The notes under the pieces are model-generated. The model worked only from the letters and a program-made list of their open reading frames with translations, had not been told where the DNA came from and ran no database searches. 64,000 bases of DNA, taken from NCBI GenBank assembly GCA_905221605.1, contig CAJNDS010001480.1:650058-714057 (forward strand). Direction: 5' to 3'. A program made the position numbers and the translations under genes. This DNA is from Symbiodinium natans. Lineage: Eukaryota > Sar > Dinophyceae > Suessiales > Symbiodiniaceae. This document shows, one piece after another, positions 33,217 through 43,260 of the stretch (the first letter of the stretch is position 1; every line of letters starts with the position of its first letter).

Positions 33217-33470
33217 GTATTCTTTAAGCATCAATTTCCCTTGCAGCTTAGAATTTAGGGTTTAGGGTTTAGGGTTTAGGGTTTAGGGTTTAGGTTTTAA
33301 GACTCGATTTCCCTTGCAGCTTAGGGCATAGGGCTGCGGGCTTGTTTTTAGGGTTTAGGCTTTAGGGGCTTAGAGTTTAGGATTTAGGGCTTAGGGCTCA
33401 GGGCTTCGGGCATAGGGCCATTTCCAACCTGGATTGGGGAAAACTAGCTTCTGCCACGCCGCCGACTGAG
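33217..33470. other. short intron with inserted TTTAGGG tract between duplicated acceptor-like sequence
   Basis: TTTCCCTTGCAGCTTA occurs at 33235-33250 and 33308-33323, bracketing a pure TTTAGGG tract (33255-33298). The intron ends GCCGACTGAG. Confidence 0.75.
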
Positions 33471-33573
33471 AGCAAGGAAGCGCAGGAGATGCTCGATGCC
33501 TGCACCCCCTCTCCGAAGGACAAGCACGCGGCAGTTGTTGTGGCCATGGCGAATCCGAGTGACAGGTGGCTAG
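33471..33573 (+). CDS. ABCC gene, exon 26 (NBD1 H-loop region)
   Basis: Starts in phase after GACTGAG: SKEAQEMLDACTPSPKDKH then AAVVVAMANPSDRWL. Spacing from the D-loop and the strand AAVVVA followed by DRWL fit the H-loop segment (tvvlvtH.....DRi.vl), but the switch His is absent. Donor CTAG|GTCCC. G+TC gives Val, continuing as DRWLVNLDG. Confidence 0.66.
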
Positions 33574-34056
33574 GTCCCAAAGCGTGGTCAGGAAACCCTA
33601 AACCCTACACCCCAAACCCTAAACCCCAAACCCCAAACCCCAAACCCCAAACCCTAAACCCTAAGCAACTTTAGAGTTCAGAGCTTCGACTTCGGGGGGG
33701 TACCATCTTCTTGGCTTGCTTGCCAGGCATGTGTTTATCTTCTGGATACTTGAAAGCACAGGGCAGGTTCAAGTCTTCCATGTACTGAGTTCTCTTGTGC
33801 GGCGCTTCAGAATAACAGCCCCAAAGGGCACCAATAAAATATGGAAATGACCATATCACGTGGCTTTGCTTCTTTTTTGCATTTGTCGTCCTGCGGACAG
33901 CAATGGTCCCTCCGATGATCGTATGGCGTACAGCCTCTACGTAGTCTGCGCACAAGGCAGTCGATTATATAAGAGTTTGCTTGCGCCATCTACCCCTCCC
34001 CCCACTCACCCACTGAAGAAGTCCTTAAAAAGAGGAGCATCTCACTAGGCTGCTAG
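33574..34056. other. intron, first part; minus-strand open frame undecided
   Basis: CCCTAAA/CCCCAAA at 33593-33664, then repeat-free sequence. A minus-strand frame (33955 to 33671) reads plausibly (for example SFPYFIGALWGCYSEAPHKR), but a + frame is open too and no family is recognised. Confidence 0.4.
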
Positions 34057-34263
34057 GCTTCTTGGGCTCAGAAATGTACAGCAACGTGTCCTCTAACATC
34101 CCTGAATCTGAGAATCAGGTGCCTGAAGAGCTTCGATCGCATCGTGTTGTTGGGCGGCGGTCGGGTCCTTGCCCAGGGTCCGCCAGCAGAGATTCTTTCC
34201 AAGGCAGAAGCTTGCTGGCAGAGGAGAAACCTCAGCAGTTGTCCTGATCCTTTGGTCGATTGA
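34057..34263 (+). pseudogene. ABC ATPase C-terminal fragment (different copy)
   Basis: Open + frame to a TGA: SLNLRIRCLKSFDRIVLLGG then GRVLAQGPPAEILSKAEA. DRIVLLGGGRVLAQGPPAE is the textbook tail of an ABC nucleotide-binding domain (after the H-loop), closer to ABCG or importer-type ATPases than to the host gene, whose own version is DRWLVNLDG. It stops between host exons 26 and 27, so it is a stranded fragment of another ABC gene. The H-loop itself looks frameshifted. Confidence 0.55.
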
Positions 34264-34684
34264 ATCCCTGTCCCGAAGCGCAACCCTAAACCCTAAACCG
34301 ACCCTAATCCCTAAACCCTCAAGACGAAATAGATAGAACTTGCATGTGGTTTCATTTTGAATATCCCAAGTTATTTGTCTAAACAGCTGACAAGCTGAGT
34401 TTAAGTATAGTAATCTAAAACACATCTCTCAGGAGGCCAAATGCTTAATTTACTTAATTCTCCCCCTCCCTTCCCCCCTCCCCACCCCCCTCCCTAAACC
34501 GCCCTCCCCCCTTACCCCCCCTCCCTCCCCCCCGTACCCCTTCCCCTCCAGCCCCCCTCCCAAAATTAAAAACGTAGTTCCAAAAAACAACTCGGTCAAA
34601 ACTTTCGGTCAACACTTTTTATTGGGACCCAAACCCTACACAATTTCTATAAACCCTAAACGCTAAACCTTGGCGCCTCTTCAG
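34264..34684. other. intron, second part; C-rich stretch
   Basis: Short CCCTAAA, then a CT-rich run of CCCCCTCCC units (34460-34560), AT-rich 34561-34625, then GCGCCTCTTCAG acceptor. No gene. Confidence 0.65.
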
Positions 34685-34728
34685 TCAACCTGGACGGAGC
34701 GGACCAGGGAATCCAGGACGTGGTTTCC
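34685..34728 (+). CDS. ABCC gene, exon 27 (end of NBD1)
   Basis: Acceptor CTCTTCAG, donor TTTCC|GTAAGG. After the split Val it reads NLDGADQGIQDVVS, fitting the ABC tail (vl..G.+.e.G....l). Phase is correct on both sides, and 44 bases is a true micro-exon. Confidence 0.62.
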
Positions 34729-35421
34729 GTAAGGAGGATGATCTTGTACTTTGGGGCTTCGCGTCTCAGGTTTAGGGCTTAGGGTTTAGGGTTTAGGGTC
34801 TAGGGTTTAGTTTAGGGTTTAGGGTTTAGGATTTAGGGTTCCCCCCCAACTTGGGGGAACACCTACAGAGAGGTCCACACCCCCGCTTCCCCAGTTTGAA
34901 GGGGAGAAGGCCTCCTATAGCCACAGTTTCAAGAGTAGCGAGGGCCTCAGGGTTGAGGGTTGAGGGTTTAGGTTTACGGTTTAGGGTTTAGGGTTTAGGG
35001 TTTAGGGTTTAGGGTTTAGGGTTTAGGGTTTAGGGTTAGTGGCACTCAGTGGCTTGGTATAGTAAGGGCCATCTCCTTGAACCCCTCAAGGGATTCAGAC
35101 TCGACTCGTTCCCCTAAGGTTCTTAATACCCTAAAGGCTGCCCTTAATATACTCCTCATATGGCCCTTATGCTACCTTAAGACCTTAAGGATCTTTAAAA
35201 AGGTGCCCCCTAAACCCTAAACCCTAAACCCTAAACCCTAAGCCCCAAAACCCAAGGGTGCAACCTTAGGGCTCCAAGATACAACCCCTAGACCCAAAAC
35301 CCAAAACCCTAAACCCCAAACCCCAAACCCTAAACCCTAAACCCTAAACCCTAAACCCTAAACCCTAAACCCTAAACCCTAAACCCTAAACCCTAAACCC
35401 TAAACCCACCCGTTCGCCGAG
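34729..35421. other. intron: TTTAGGG array, AT-rich piece, CCCTAAA array
   Basis: G-strand 34770-34840 and 34955-35038, a foldback-like AT-richer piece 35060-35205, C-strand arrays 35212-35240 and 35300-35407. No gene. Confidence 0.7.
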
Positions 35422-35484
35422 GATTTGGGCCAACTGTCCCCGACTGCGCCCTGCCTGGCGCCTTCACAGCCAAAGGCGATTGAG
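35422..35484 (+). CDS. ABCC gene, exon 28 (linker after NBD1)
   Basis: Acceptor TTCGCCGAG; exactly 21 codons: DLGQLSPTAPCLAPSQPKAI then E, ending GAG|GGTTTAGGG. Pro/Ser/Gln-rich, as expected for the disordered linker between NBD1 and TMD2. Confidence 0.52.
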
Positions 35485-36180
35485 GGTTTAGGGTTTAGGG
35501 CGTAGGGCCCCTACTCGCCCCCCTTCGCAAGCCCTCAAGACCCTACAAACCCCAAACAAAGCCTCATAAACCCCATAATACCCGATGACCCTATGTAAGC
35601 CCTGAACCCTACACACCCCGAAACCCTAAAGAAGTTTTCTGGGCCCTATTTTTGGGTGTTTAGGGTTTGTGGTGGTTAGGATGCAGGGGTTAGCGTTTAG
35701 GATTTGGGGTGTTCAGGGTTTAGGCTTTGGGGTGTCGGGGCTTGGGGTTTCGGCTTTGGGGTGTTAAGTTTAGGGTTTAGATTGTTTCGGGTTTGGGGCT
35801 TGGGGCTTGGGGCTTGGGGCTATGGGCGTTTCGGGTTCGGCGAGCCTTTCAGCCCTGGACCTCGGCGAAAACATGTCGCGAAACCAGGTTTTGAATTCAT
35901 GGACCACCCCGGTCTTGCCGAGGTCAGGGCGAAGCCCCTAATTCATATTTTTTGCAGCTCTGAATCGAAATGAGGCCCAAACAGGAGTGCTTAACCTTGG
36001 CCTTAAGCCTTAAACCCTATTCAGCATCTTGCGAGCCAGGGTCAAGCAGCATGCCGCTGAGGGTGTTTTTGGTGCACCTTCACTTTGGGGCCTAGGTGTG
36101 GTAACCCTGAACCCTGAACCCTAAACCCTAAGCCCTAATTAAACTCTAAACCCTCAACCCTAAACCCTAAACCCGCGCAG

Positions 36181-36291
36181 GAATCTTCGACAGCTCGAGA
36201 TTGGGGCATGCGGGACCATGAGGACCCGCCGGAGACGGCCCCCACGCCCTTGTCCACGCTGCACCAGGCCGGCAATGAAATGGGACGAACC
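36181..36291 (+). CDS. ABCC gene, exon 29 (linker)
   Basis: Acceptor ACCCGCGCAG; frame 1: ESSTARDWGMRDHEDPPETA then PTPLSTLHQAGNEMGRT, polar linker sequence. Runs into a G-run (36292-36312) that hides the donor. Phase continues from exon 28 if the AGG repeated at both exon edges is counted once, or by GT-AG with a later acceptor (36192-36193). Confidence 0.52.
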
Positions 36292-36312
36292 GGGGGGGGG
36301 GTGGGGGGGGGA

Positions 36313-37318
36313 CCCTTATAAGGGACCTCAGAGGTCTTTAGGGGTTAGGGGTTTAGGGTTTAGGGTCCAGTAATGTAGGGGCTACTTGGGCACAGGGACA
36401 AAATGGGGTATATCAAGAGGTTATTGTACAAGGGAACAAGAGTAAGGGGTCCATTCCAGGTGTCCCTCATTGCCCACTTTCGGGTTTAGAGTTTAGGGTT
36501 TAGAGTTTAGGGTTTAGGTTTAGGGTTTAGGCCATGGCTATGAGTGTTGTTGTTATGACAATTGTTGTTGTGCTTGTGATTCTCTTTATCCTCAGGGTTT
36601 TCTGATGATGACGAGTTTTGGCCTAGGGTTTATTGGTGGGTTCATGGGCATTCTTTGTGAACTCTTGCGACTTCTTGTTGCTGGTCAAGCCCATCCTAAC
36701 CCTACAGAGCCTGAACCCCTTAGCCCCGCAGATCCCCCCTGACATCAACCTAGACTTCATTCCGAACAGGACCCCACCATGAACCCTAAACCCTAAACAC
36801 TAAACCCTAAACCCTAAACCCTTAACCCTGAGCCTGTTCCTCCCCCTTACACCCCAAATCCCTGAGACCATAGCCAACTGAGTCCCCCGTCCCTGACCCT
36901 AAACTGAAGCACTAAACTCGGTGCCCAAAAGCCTTAGCCCCTAAGACCCGAGACCCTAAACCCTAAACCCCAAATCCTAAACCCCAAACCCTAAACCCCA
37001 AACCCTAAACCCGAACTCTGAACCCTGAAAACCCTAAAGCCCAAACCCTTTCAACCCTTGCATGTCCACCCGGAGACTCCAAAGCCCTTGAATGAAGGAA
37101 TATACCTTAAACCATATCAGGGTTCCTATTACAGTTTAAGGGATATTCCTTAACCCTAAACCCTAAACCCTAGATAAACCCCAAACCCTAAAGCCCAAAC
37201 CTGAAAATCCTCAAGCCTGTAAACCCGTTTAAACACTAAACCCCAAATCCTAAACCCTAAACCCTAAATCCTAAACCCGAACTCTCAACCCTGAAAACCC
37301 TAACGCCCGCATGTCCAG
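36313..37318. other. intron, degenerate repeats, no gene seen
   Basis: G-strand pieces 36330-36365 and 36485-36530, C-strand pieces 36780-36825, 36950-37040, 37150-37180 and 37240-37300, with TTGTTGTTATG-type sequence at 36540-36600. Confidence 0.65.
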
Positions 37319-37408
37319 GCCCTTATACGCCAGCCCTCTGAGCCTTGCATCGTGGACCTGCGCAGTTGTCCCGGCAGAGTGCTCGACCAGGCCCATGGTT
37401 GGCTTGAG
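37319..37408 (+). CDS. ABCC gene, exon 30
   Basis: Acceptor CATGTCCAG; 30 codons in frame 1 (ALIRQPSEPCIVDLRSCPGR then VLDQAHGWLE) ending GAG|GGTTTAGGG. A second open frame (PLYASPLSLASWTCAVVPAE) is more hydrophobic, so the peptide is not settled. Start of the TMD2 half by position. Confidence 0.45.
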
Positions 37409-38514
37409 GGTTTAGGGTTTAGGGTTTTAGGGTTTAGGGTTTAAGGTTTAGGGTTTAGGGTTTAGGGCTTAGGGTTTAGGAGCTTCAACCTTACGGCAAA
37501 AAAACCCAAAGTTGCCCCCAAAGCCCGCTGAACCCCACAAAATTCGAGCCTCGGGTGCCGGGTTTCGGCCGTAGGGCCTGGGATGCTGCTGGACACCTTG
37601 AAGGGGGCAAAAGGAGTGACCCCTAGAAAGGGCCCTTTAATTTATAATCTTATTACCCTAAATAGGCCCTAAACCCTAAACCCTAAACCCTAAACAGGCA
37701 CTTTATATGCGTTAAACCGTCTCTTTGTACTAAAGTAGCCCCTAAGCAAGCCCCACAGAACTCCTAAAAGGTCCCTTGTAAGGGTCTCGCCTTTAGTCTC
37801 GACGGGGGTTTAGGGTTTAGGGGTTTAGGGTTTACGGTTTAGGGTTGAGGGTTTAGGGTTTAGGGTTTAGGGTTTAGGGACCGTAGAAGCCACGGATACC
37901 CCCCCCAACACAAATCGCTTTCCGATGTCTCCCCAAGGCTTCACCCTCCAACCTACCCGAAACCCGAGACGGGACCTCTGAACCCTAAGCCCTGAAAGGT
38001 TTAGGGTTTCAGGGTTTTAGTGTTTTAGGGTTTTAGGGTTTTGGGGTTTTGGGATTTTAGGGGTTCAGGGTTTTAGGGTTCTAGGGTTGTAGGGTTGTAG
38101 GTTTTTACTGTCTAGGGTTTTAGGGATTTAGGGTTTAAGGTCTAGTTAACGCCAAAGACTATGGTTCAAGGATTTGCGGGTGCTGTTGCTTAGGACTGTC
38201 TGCGGCCTGGGGCATGTTAAACCCTCTGCCCCGCCCCCTAGCCGGTGAAGATCCAAATCCTAACAGCCCTTAACCCTACGCACACCCTATGCACTACCCA
38301 AAGGCTCCTATGTAGTACCTTTTGGGGGTTGTATACTAAAATCCCCCTAGAACTGAACCAAAAAGGAACTACATTAGAGCCTTCAGGTAGAAGCCCTATG
38401 AAGGCTATCATAAACCCCTCAAAGCCCTCTCAGCCCTTCCGAGCCCTACACCCCTCTAAAGTTATGAGCCCTGCCGAACCTCGAAACCCTGAAAACCCAA
38501 CACTGAGGATGCAG

Positions 38515-38596
38515 GGCACCGTGTGCAGAGGTGGGCGGAGAATTTCCAGAGCGAAGCGACCGTTCACCGCGCCTTTCCCCACGATTCCGACGAGAG
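38515..38596 (+). CDS. ABCC gene, exon 31
   Basis: Acceptor AGGATGCAG. Frame (two bases in) HRVQRWAENFQSEATVHRAF then PHDSDE resembles the ABC exporter coupling segment (F.Ea..G..tIrAF..e), and joins exon 30 by GT-AG. In an ABCC order this motif comes later in TMD2, so the assignment is weak. Confidence 0.4.
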
Positions 38597-38620
38597 GGTT
38601 GGGTTTAGGGTTAGGGCTTA

Positions 38621-38740
38621 CAGGGTGGGGCCCCCTAGTTATAAGTAGAGTTATAAGGGCCCTAAATTGGGTTATAAGGACCCTAAGTTAGGTTATAAGT
38701 CCCTTAACTACAGTTAGTATAGTAAGGGGGCCCCACCCTG
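38621..38740 (+). mobile_element. 120 bp TA-flanked MITE, copy 2
   Basis: Ends CAGGGTGGGGCCCCC and its exact inverse GGGGGCCCCACCCTG; flanked by TA on both sides. Interior nearly identical to 55205-55324. Inserted 25 bp after exon 31. Confidence 0.85.
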
Positions 38741-38759
38741 TAGGGTTTAGGGTTTCTAG

Positions 38760-38815
38760 GGGTGGCCGGCAGCCTCATCGTCTCCGGCAGGCTCTTGCGC
38801 AAGCCGGCGCTGAAG
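38760..38815 (+). CDS. possible exon 32 (TMD2 helix end)
   Basis: After GGTTTCTAG, donor CTGAAG|GTCGAC. Frame two bases in: VAGSLIVSGRLLRKPALK. Hydrophobic then basic. Repeat flanks are reversed compared with most exons (G-strand before, C-strand after). Confidence 0.4.
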
Positions 38816-38869
38816 GTCGACAGCTCCAAAGCTCCAAGAGTCCTAAACCCTGAGCCCGAAACCTTAAAG

Positions 38870-39035
38870 CCTAAAGCCTAAAGCCTAAAGCCTAAACCCT
38901 AAACCCTAAACCCTAAACCCTAAACCCTAAACCCTAAACCCTAAACCCTAAACCCTAAACCCTAAACCCTAAACCCTAAACCCTAAACCCTAAACCCTAA
39001 ACCCTAAACCCTAAACCCTAACCCTAAACCCTGTC
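38870..39035 (-). repeat. (CCCTAAA)n array
   Basis: Some 150 bp of almost perfect C-strand repeat, starting with AAGCCTA units and ending CCTGTCCAG, the acceptor of exon 33. Confidence 0.9.
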
Positions 39036-39038
39036 CAG

Positions 39039-39137
39039 ACCAGCCTTGAAGGCGGAAGGCATGGCCGAGGTCTGGAGAGTGTTGGTCTCCTGGCTTCAGG
39101 CGGGCACATCTCATCTACATTTGCTTAGGATCACCCG
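39039..39137 (+). CDS. ABCC gene, exon 33
   Basis: Acceptor CCCTGTCCAG, donor ACCCG|GTTTAGGG. Frame one base in: PALKAEGMAEVWRVLVSWLQ then AGTSHLHLLRITR, compatible with the last TMD helix and elbow. Phase with exon 32 is not resolved. Confidence 0.45.
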
Positions 39138-39203
39138 GTTTAGGGTTTAGGGTTTAGGGTTAGAAATTAGGGTTTAGGGTTTAGGGTTAAACCAAGGTTG
39201 GAG

Positions 39204-39307
39204 TAGGCCCTTTCTTTCCTCTCATTTTTTAGGTTTGGGGTTCCCTTATAATCCCCTTAAAACCAAAAAGGGTGCACTTTTTCTTCCTAGGTTACTCCCT
39301 GGTCTGG
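39204..39307. mobile_element. TAGGCCC...GGTTACTCC element, copy 2
   Basis: TAGGCCCTTTCTTTCC, then TTCCCTTATAATCCCCTTA, AAAAAGGGTGCACTTTTTC and CCTAGGTTACTCCCTGG. Cleanest copy; compare 28606 and 51719. Confidence 0.65.
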
Positions 39308-39539
39308 CAGTAAAAGGGGTGAGCATCCCAAGTCCTCCTTTAGTCCCCTGAACTTTGTCATAGTGGGATATCATTTTACATTATTAAGGGTACTTAAACT
39401 CAATAAGAATACGATTTTAAATTTTTCCTATCCCAACTATGAACCAGTGAAAGTATAAGGGGCTTCGTCTGCTAAGTTGGTTCAAGTTTCAACTCTCTGG
39501 GCTGGGCTACCAGATGTTCACAGAAAGCTCTACCAATAT

Positions 39540-39760
39540 GGAAAGTTTAAGCGTTGGTTCTCTCTCTCTCTCTCTCTCTCTGTTTTTTTTTTTTTTTTTG
39601 GGGGGGGGGGGGTGGGTAGGGTTTAGGGTTTAGGGTTTAGGGCTTAGGGCTTAGGGCTTAGGGCTTAGGGCCTAGGGCTTAGGGCTTAGGGCTTAGGGCT
39701 TACGGCTTACGGCTTAGGGCTTAGGGCTTAGGGCTTAGGGGCGGGGGGGGCCAGGGTCTG
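39540..39760. repeat. CT microsatellite, T-run, G-run and (CTTAGGG)n array
   Basis: (CT)10 at 39560-39580, about 18 T, about 12 G, then a locally uniform CTTAGGG array (39636-39738) with a CTTACGG pair. Shows homogenisation of a variant telomere unit. Confidence 0.85.
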
Positions 39761-40249
39761 GGCGGCAAGGAATGCCTCAGCCCGTAAGCCCTAAAATAGA
39801 CCTCAAACCCTAAGAGCCTCAAACCCTTTAGCCCCTAAGCCCTAAACCAAAAAGCTTCAAACCCTAAGAACCCCAAACCTGAACCTTAAACCGTAAACCC
39901 TAGCCCTAAAACCGTAAATCTCGAACCCTTGCTTGCAAATAATTGTCGGGATGGTTGAACGGCGTACCTTCTTTTCAGGCCATAGTTGAACTTCAATCTT
40001 CTTGGGCTGCAATACTTTTTCGGTAGGGGGTAGTTGGGGTCTAGGCTATACAGTATAGAGTTGAGGGTTTGAGGGTTTAGGGTTTAGGGATATCCACCAA
40101 AAAAAAAGCCCCGAGAATCCACCCTCAGGCCCTAACACCTCAAGCAGGCCCCCGGCTTCTTCTTTGCCCTAAACCCTAAACCCTAACCCTAAACCCTAAA
40201 CCCTAAACCCTAAACCCTAAACCCTAAACCCTAAACCCTAAACCCTGAG

Positions 40250-40346
40250 AGGCTGCCGGCTACAGCCAACTCTTCTTGGCTCTGTCCCTGGTGTTTCTGC
40301 AGCGCTGCGCGCAGCTGGCGCAGCTGCTGGTGTCACTTTGCCAAAA
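40250..40346 (+). CDS. ABCC gene, exon 34 (membrane helix)
   Basis: Acceptor ACCCTGAG after a CCCTAAA array; donor CAAAA|GTCTAAGG. Frame two bases in has 32 codons: GYSQLFLALSLVFLQRCAQL then AQLLVSLCQK. It fits an ABCC TMD2 helix (gY..vf.alsl...l) followed by an amphipathic turn. Confidence 0.56.
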
Positions 40347-41104
40347 GTCTAAGGGTTAGGGTTTAGGGTTTTGGGTTTAGGGTTTAGGGTTTAGGGTTTA
40401 GGGTTTAGGGTTTAGGGTTTAGGGTTTCGGGTTTAGGGGTAGCTATGTGGGCCCTGCATGTGGTCCCTTGAAGTATGGGCCCTTGGGTTGTATAGGGCAT
40501 ATTTAAGGCGCCCCTTGTAGCGGCCCATACTAAGGGACCCGAAGAAAATTGCTACCCCCGAGAAAAGGGGCTTCAGTATTTGGGGGTCTGAAGCGTCCAC
40601 CCTAAATCCTACTACAGGGTCTAGAATTCTAAAGGTTGGAACCATGGGCCCTTTGATTTGGGTCCAGGGTTTAGGGTTTAGGGTTTGGGGTTTAAGGTGT
40701 AGGGTTTATGGTTTAGGGTTTAGGGAACCATGGGCCCTGTTTCTGGTCTTCTACCCTTGTTTATAGGGATCCGAAGTATGGGCCCTTACTACATATAGTG
40801 CATCTAGGGGTTATATAACAAGGGACCCAAATTGAGGGCCCATACATCGGATCCCCTCGTCCTGGTAGTTGAAGTTGAAGGTACGCCCGCAGTCGGGGTT
40901 CCACCCTAAACCCTAAACCCTAAACCCTAAACCCTAAACCCTAAACCCTAAACCCTAAACCCTAAACCCTAAACGTGCTGCTATGGCCATTGGAGGTTCT
41001 TCGGGGCAAGCTGCGGTGAGAATGATAAGGGTTCCCCACTTTTCAAGCCGGTAGGGTTTAGGGTTTAGGGTTTAGGGTTTGGGGTTTGGGGTTTTTAGGG
41101 TTTA
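40347..41104. other. intron, first part; GGGCCC foldback pieces
   Basis: TTTAGGG array 40365-40437, a palindromic piece with TATGGGCCC arms near 40780-40858, C-strand array 40905-40974, G-strand 41053-41100. A 41-base island (40975-41015) ending CTGCG|GTGAG may be a micro-exon, but no frame is preferred. Confidence 0.55.
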
Positions 41105-42049
41105 GGGTAGGGATGCGGATCAAAAACAAATTTATTTAGGATCAAGAAAAAATTTATTTAGGATCAATAAAAAAATTTATTTAGGATCAAAAAAGAACTT
41201 ATTTTGTTCTTCCGACGGAGAAAGAGAAAATGGGATGGAGGGAGGGAGAAAAGGAGGGAGGGAGGGAAGGAAGGGTGGAAGGACGGAAGGACAGGAAGGA
41301 AGGAAGGAAGGAAGGAAGGAAGGAAGGAAGGAAGGAAGGAAGGAAGGAAGGAAGCAAGCAAGCAAGCAAGGAAGGAAGGAAGGAAGGAAGGAAGGAAGGA
41401 AGCAAGGAAGCAAGGAAGCAAGGAAGCAAGGAAGCAAGGAAGCAAGGAAGCAAGGAAGCAAGGAAGCAAGGAAGCAGGGAAGGAAGGGAAGGAAAGGAAA
41501 GGAAAAGGAAAAGGAAAAGGAAAAGGAAAAGGAAAAGGAAAAGGAAAAGGAAAAGGAAAAGGAAGGCCGGAATCAAGAAAGACAGAAAAGGCAATTTCAC
41601 AAAAGAAAGAAAGCAAGGAAGACGTCGTGCCAGCTTGCTTCAAAGCATACGTATTCTGGCCTTTGGTTGCTTGGTGCTGTGCTCCTAAGGTCCTCTGGTC
41701 ACGTGGTCCTCTGGTCCTCCGGTCCTCCGGTCCTCTGGTCCCGTGGTTTCCCGGTCCCGTGGTCAGAGTTTGTTTTTATTTATTGCTTTTTGGTCATAAT
41801 GGTATATTTAGTTCTGTAGGAAAACATAACATAACATAACATATATGTATGTGTATATATTAAAACAAAGTACAATGATATTATATAGTGGAATAGAGTA
41901 TCATAGAACACAATATCGTATAGTATACCTTTGTATGATAAAAAATATCAAAAATCGTAGTAAGAACGCGTATATGTATATATATATATATATAATGCTA
42001 TTTGTATATATAAAATTCATAATACACAATACATATTTATTGTTTGTTT

Positions 42050-42345
42050 GGCGCCGGGCAAGTTTGTTCAACGCGTATGAATCCCTTCCAAACCCATGAT
42101 GCGAGCATTGTGTTTGCAAATGGGGGGGGGGGTCTGCGCCCCCCCTTCAAACCCCCCGCTGTTTTTTAAAGCCGGGCAAGCTTGCTTCAAAGCATATGAA
42201 TATCCTTTCCAAACCAATGATGCGAGCGTTGTGTTTGCAAATGGGGGGGGCTGCGCCCCCCCCAACCCCCCCGCTGTTTTCTTAGTCCGGGCAAGCTTGC
42301 TTCAAAGCACATGAATCCTTCCAATCCCATGATGCGAGCACTTTT
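42050..42345. repeat. tandem unit of 110-130 bp, three copies
   Basis: GCCGGGCAAG..TTGCTTCAAAGCATATGAATC..CCAAACC.ATGATGCGAGC..TTGTGTTTGCAAATGGGGGG repeats at about 42050, 42172 and 42287. G-run and C-run of each unit can pair (GGGGGGGTCTGCGCCCCCCC). Confidence 0.8.
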
Positions 42346-42984
42346 TTGCATAATATAAAAATACACAAAAATACAACACTTTTCAAGTATATACAAGAAT
42401 ATGCAGCAATATACACGTAAAACAAGAATAACTTACAACAACTTTCAGTAATTGACAATAGTATTCAATAATCGACAACAATATACAATAATATACAAGA
42501 AATGTACAATAATGCACAACAATATATACAATTATTTTCGAAAATATACAAAAATATACAGTAGTATAGAAAAAACACAAAAACTCAATGACATGCAATA
42601 ATGTAACATAGTATACAATAATATACAATAATAGACAATAATATACAATGACATACAATAATATACTATAATATAGAATAATCTGCAGTAACATACAAAG
42701 AAAACTCAATAATATACCATAATGTACAGTAATCACAATAATTTTGAAAATATACAATAACATTCAATAATATGCAACAATATAAAGTATTATACAAAAA
42801 TACAAGAAAATACACGACAATACAATAATATTCAACAAGATGTACAAATATATACAATAATATGCAAGAATATACAATGTCATACAATACTATACAAGAA
42901 TATACAATACTATGCCATAATGTACATGCTTCAGAGTTTACGCATTTTTTGGAAACTTCTAATGCCAAGATGCCAGCATTGATT

Positions 42985-43260
42985 TGCAGCCTCTGCAAAC
43001 TCAGAAATGCTGCAATTTACAGTATTTCCAGCCTTTGAAATCGCAGAAATGCTGCTATTTTCAGTATTTGCAGCCTCTGGAAACTCAGAAATGCTGCAGT
43101 GTACAGTATTTCCAGCTTCTGAAAGCGCAGAACTGCTGCTATATACAATATCTGCAGCCTCTCTGGGAACTCAGAAATGCTGCTATTTTCAGTAGTTCTT
43201 GCATAAATGCTGTGTTTTTCCGGTATTTAGAGCTTGCGAACGGCCAGAACTGCTGCATTT
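42985..43260. repeat. tandem unit of about 60 bp (CAGAAATGCTGC)
   Basis: TTTGCAGCCTCTGCAAACTC followed by AGAAATGCTGC..TTTACAGTATT recurs with drift about six times (key word CAGAAATGCTGC / CAGAACTGCTGC). The + ORF at 42984-43337 is the translated repeat. Confidence 0.8.

Noticed and set aside
38245-38691. 148-codon + ORF
   Set aside because: Crosses intron repeats, exon 31 in a different frame and the MITE; no coherent protein.
40975-41015. GGSSGQAA as a Walker A
   Set aside because: Lacks the essential Lys and all three frames are open in only 41 bases.
41164-41839. Several long overlapping ORFs (up to 211 codons) on both strands
   Set aside because: They translate the AAGG / AAGCAAGG / AAAAGG microsatellites (Lys-Glu-Gly or Phe-Leu-Pro-Ser repeats). 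Not genes.
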